Below, in pieces: positions 5,765-6,103 of a stretch of DNA of 6,103 nt. The DNA is from Firmicutes bacterium UBA4049 (GTDB lineage Bacteria; Bacillota; Desulfotomaculia; Desulfotomaculales; Nap2-2B). Position 1 is the first letter of the stretch. Each line of letters begins with the position of its first letter. The stretch covers positions 1 to 6,103 of the forward strand of contig DFZT01000015.1 of the NCBI GenBank assembly GCA_002382755.1, in the 5' to 3' direction. The notes under the pieces were generated by a model. That model made no database searches and had not been told where the DNA came from. It saw nothing but the letters and a program-made list of their open reading frames with translations. The translations under genes were made by a program, and so were the position numbers.

Positions 5765-5821
5765 AAAAATCCTCTCCTTAGCATCGTCTTCCAATCAAAT
5801 TTTTAACTTTTTAACTGTTTG

Positions 5822-5850
5822 ATTATAATTACTTCATTTAGCGCCAACAA
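5822..5850 (-). promoter_or_regulatory. probable promoter of the reductase gene
   Basis: On the minus strand there is a perfect TATAAT at 5827-5822, exactly 17 nt after TTGTTG at 5850-5845 (three of six bases match the -35 consensus). Transcription would start near 5815, leaving a leader of about 50 nt before ATG 5764. The weak -35 box lies inside an inverted repeat, which suggests regulator control. Confidence 0.5.
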
Positions 5851-5886
5851 TCCTTTATTGTTGCTATTGAATATTTTTATAGCAAC
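5845..5886. repeat. two overlapping inverted repeats at the reductase promoter, candidate operator
   Basis: CAACAAT/ATTGTTG (5845-5851, 5857-5863, 5-nt spacer) covers the -35 box. GTTGCTAT/ATAGCAAC (5860-5867, 5879-5886, 11-nt spacer) lies just upstream and shares GTTG with it. Both are perfect. The position suits binding of a dimeric repressor or activator. Confidence 0.55.
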
Positions 5887-5913
5887 GCCCTCATTTAAAA
5901 AAATAATTTATAG

Positions 5914-5954
5914 AAACCGCAATTGCTAACGCAAAAAAGCCCCGCATGCGGTTT
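5914..5954 (-). terminator. inverted repeat just after the XRE-type gene, possible terminator
   Basis: AAACCGCA (5914-5921) and TGCGGTTT (5947-5954) are perfect complements, starting at the stop codon of the regulator remnant. Inside is CCGCATGCGG (read on minus) followed by GGCTTTTTTG, and past the outer stem the minus strand is T-rich. Either could end transcription, but neither is a textbook hairpin. Confidence 0.35.
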
Positions 5955-6103
5955 TATTCTTTATCCCTGCGTCCTGCAAGGTAATCAAGCGTCACATCAA
6001 AGAAGTCTGCAATTTTTACCAGAACATCAAGGTTGGGAATATCTTCGCCCTTTTATACCTCCAAGAAATTTTTACATGAAGCTGTGCCTTTTATTTATCC
6101 TAA
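5954..6103 (-). pseudogene. C-terminal end of an XRE/Cro-type regulator, apparently frameshifted, runs off right edge
   Basis: The minus-strand frame ending at TAA 5954 reads GEDIPNLDVLVKIADFFDVT followed by LDYLAGRRDKE. This is the highly typical end of the Cro/CI helix-turn-helix domain of small XRE regulators (consensus YERGxxIPxLxxLxKIADFFxVSLDYLLGR). Upstream in the same frame is a TAA at 6053-6055. In the neighbouring frame, TATAAAAGG gives YKR, so adding one G near 6050 would restore YKRGEDIPNLD. The DNA-binding helices should lie further right but the visible frames (KAQLHVKISWR in one) are not convincing. The gene is either broken or contains a base error; only the C-terminal 33 residues are clear. 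If intact in related strains, it would be a candidate regulator of the reductase gene, which it precedes by about 190 nt on the same strand. Confidence 0.6.

Noticed and set aside
5765..5794. N-terminal ten-codon extension of the reductase from TTG 5794
   Set aside because: It would place the AAGGAGAGG ribosome site inside the gene; ATG 5764 is well spaced from it and gives the normal family length.
5845..5886. Overlapping hairpins as an RNA attenuator or riboswitch in the reductase leader
   Set aside because: The likely promoter places them upstream of the transcript start, so they would act as DNA, not RNA; no known riboswitch core is visible.
1..6103. CRISPR arrays, tRNA/rRNA genes, insertion sequences
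   Set aside because: No spaced repeats longer than the two short tandem duplications, no tRNA-like cloverleaf or CCA end, and no transposase motifs or terminal inverted repeats were found by eye.

Overview
The window suggests a strictly anaerobic, Gram-positive member of the Firmicutes, most like the Peptococcaceae / Desulfotomaculum-Pelotomaculum group. The reasons are strong AGGAGG-type ribosome binding sites, frequent TTG and GTG starts, moderate G+C with AT-rich gaps, and an oxygen-sensitive double-cubane-cluster reductase gene. The taxon is an inference; there is no rRNA or other marker.

Left part (1-1983, minus strand). A probable operon reads right to left. It has a sigma-A-like promoter at 1955-1983. 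Next comes a 270-residue membrane-anchored protein with a four-fold charged helical repeat and a DUF5132-like C-terminus, then a small 78-residue protein. Last is the N-terminal 230 residues of a P1-type cation/heavy-metal ATPase that runs off the left edge. The ATPase has a TTG start and is easily missed because neither an ATG nor its stop lies in the window.

Middle (1984-3160). This is a gene-poor, AT-rich stretch. It holds a perfect 17-bp tandem repeat, one small 84-residue gene on the minus strand with a good terminator, and a frameshifted minus-strand coding remnant near 2666-2910.

Right-centre (3125-4285, plus strand). A 117-residue membrane protein resembles the C-terminal module of the 270-residue protein; its ribosome binding site lies in a perfect 14-bp tandem duplication. 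Then comes a secreted single-domain PstS-like substrate-binding protein with a TTG start.

Right (4407-6103, minus strand). A complete double-cubane-cluster anaerobic reductase gene starts at the ATG at 5764. It has its own terminator and a promoter whose -35 box lies inside an inverted repeat. At the right edge is the C-terminal end of an XRE/Cro-type regulator that appears frameshifted.

How the genes may fit together. The ATPase plus two DUF5132-like single-span membrane proteins looks like a cation-transport module with accessory membrane proteins. By analogy it recalls mycobacterial ATPases paired with small PacL (DUF1490) proteins, but no metal-binding tail is visible here. The PstS-like protein could be an extracytoplasmic ligand binder, but no transporter genes accompany it. 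The reductase is probably an independent unit. Several reading frames look broken by single-base losses, so the region is either decaying or contains assembly errors.
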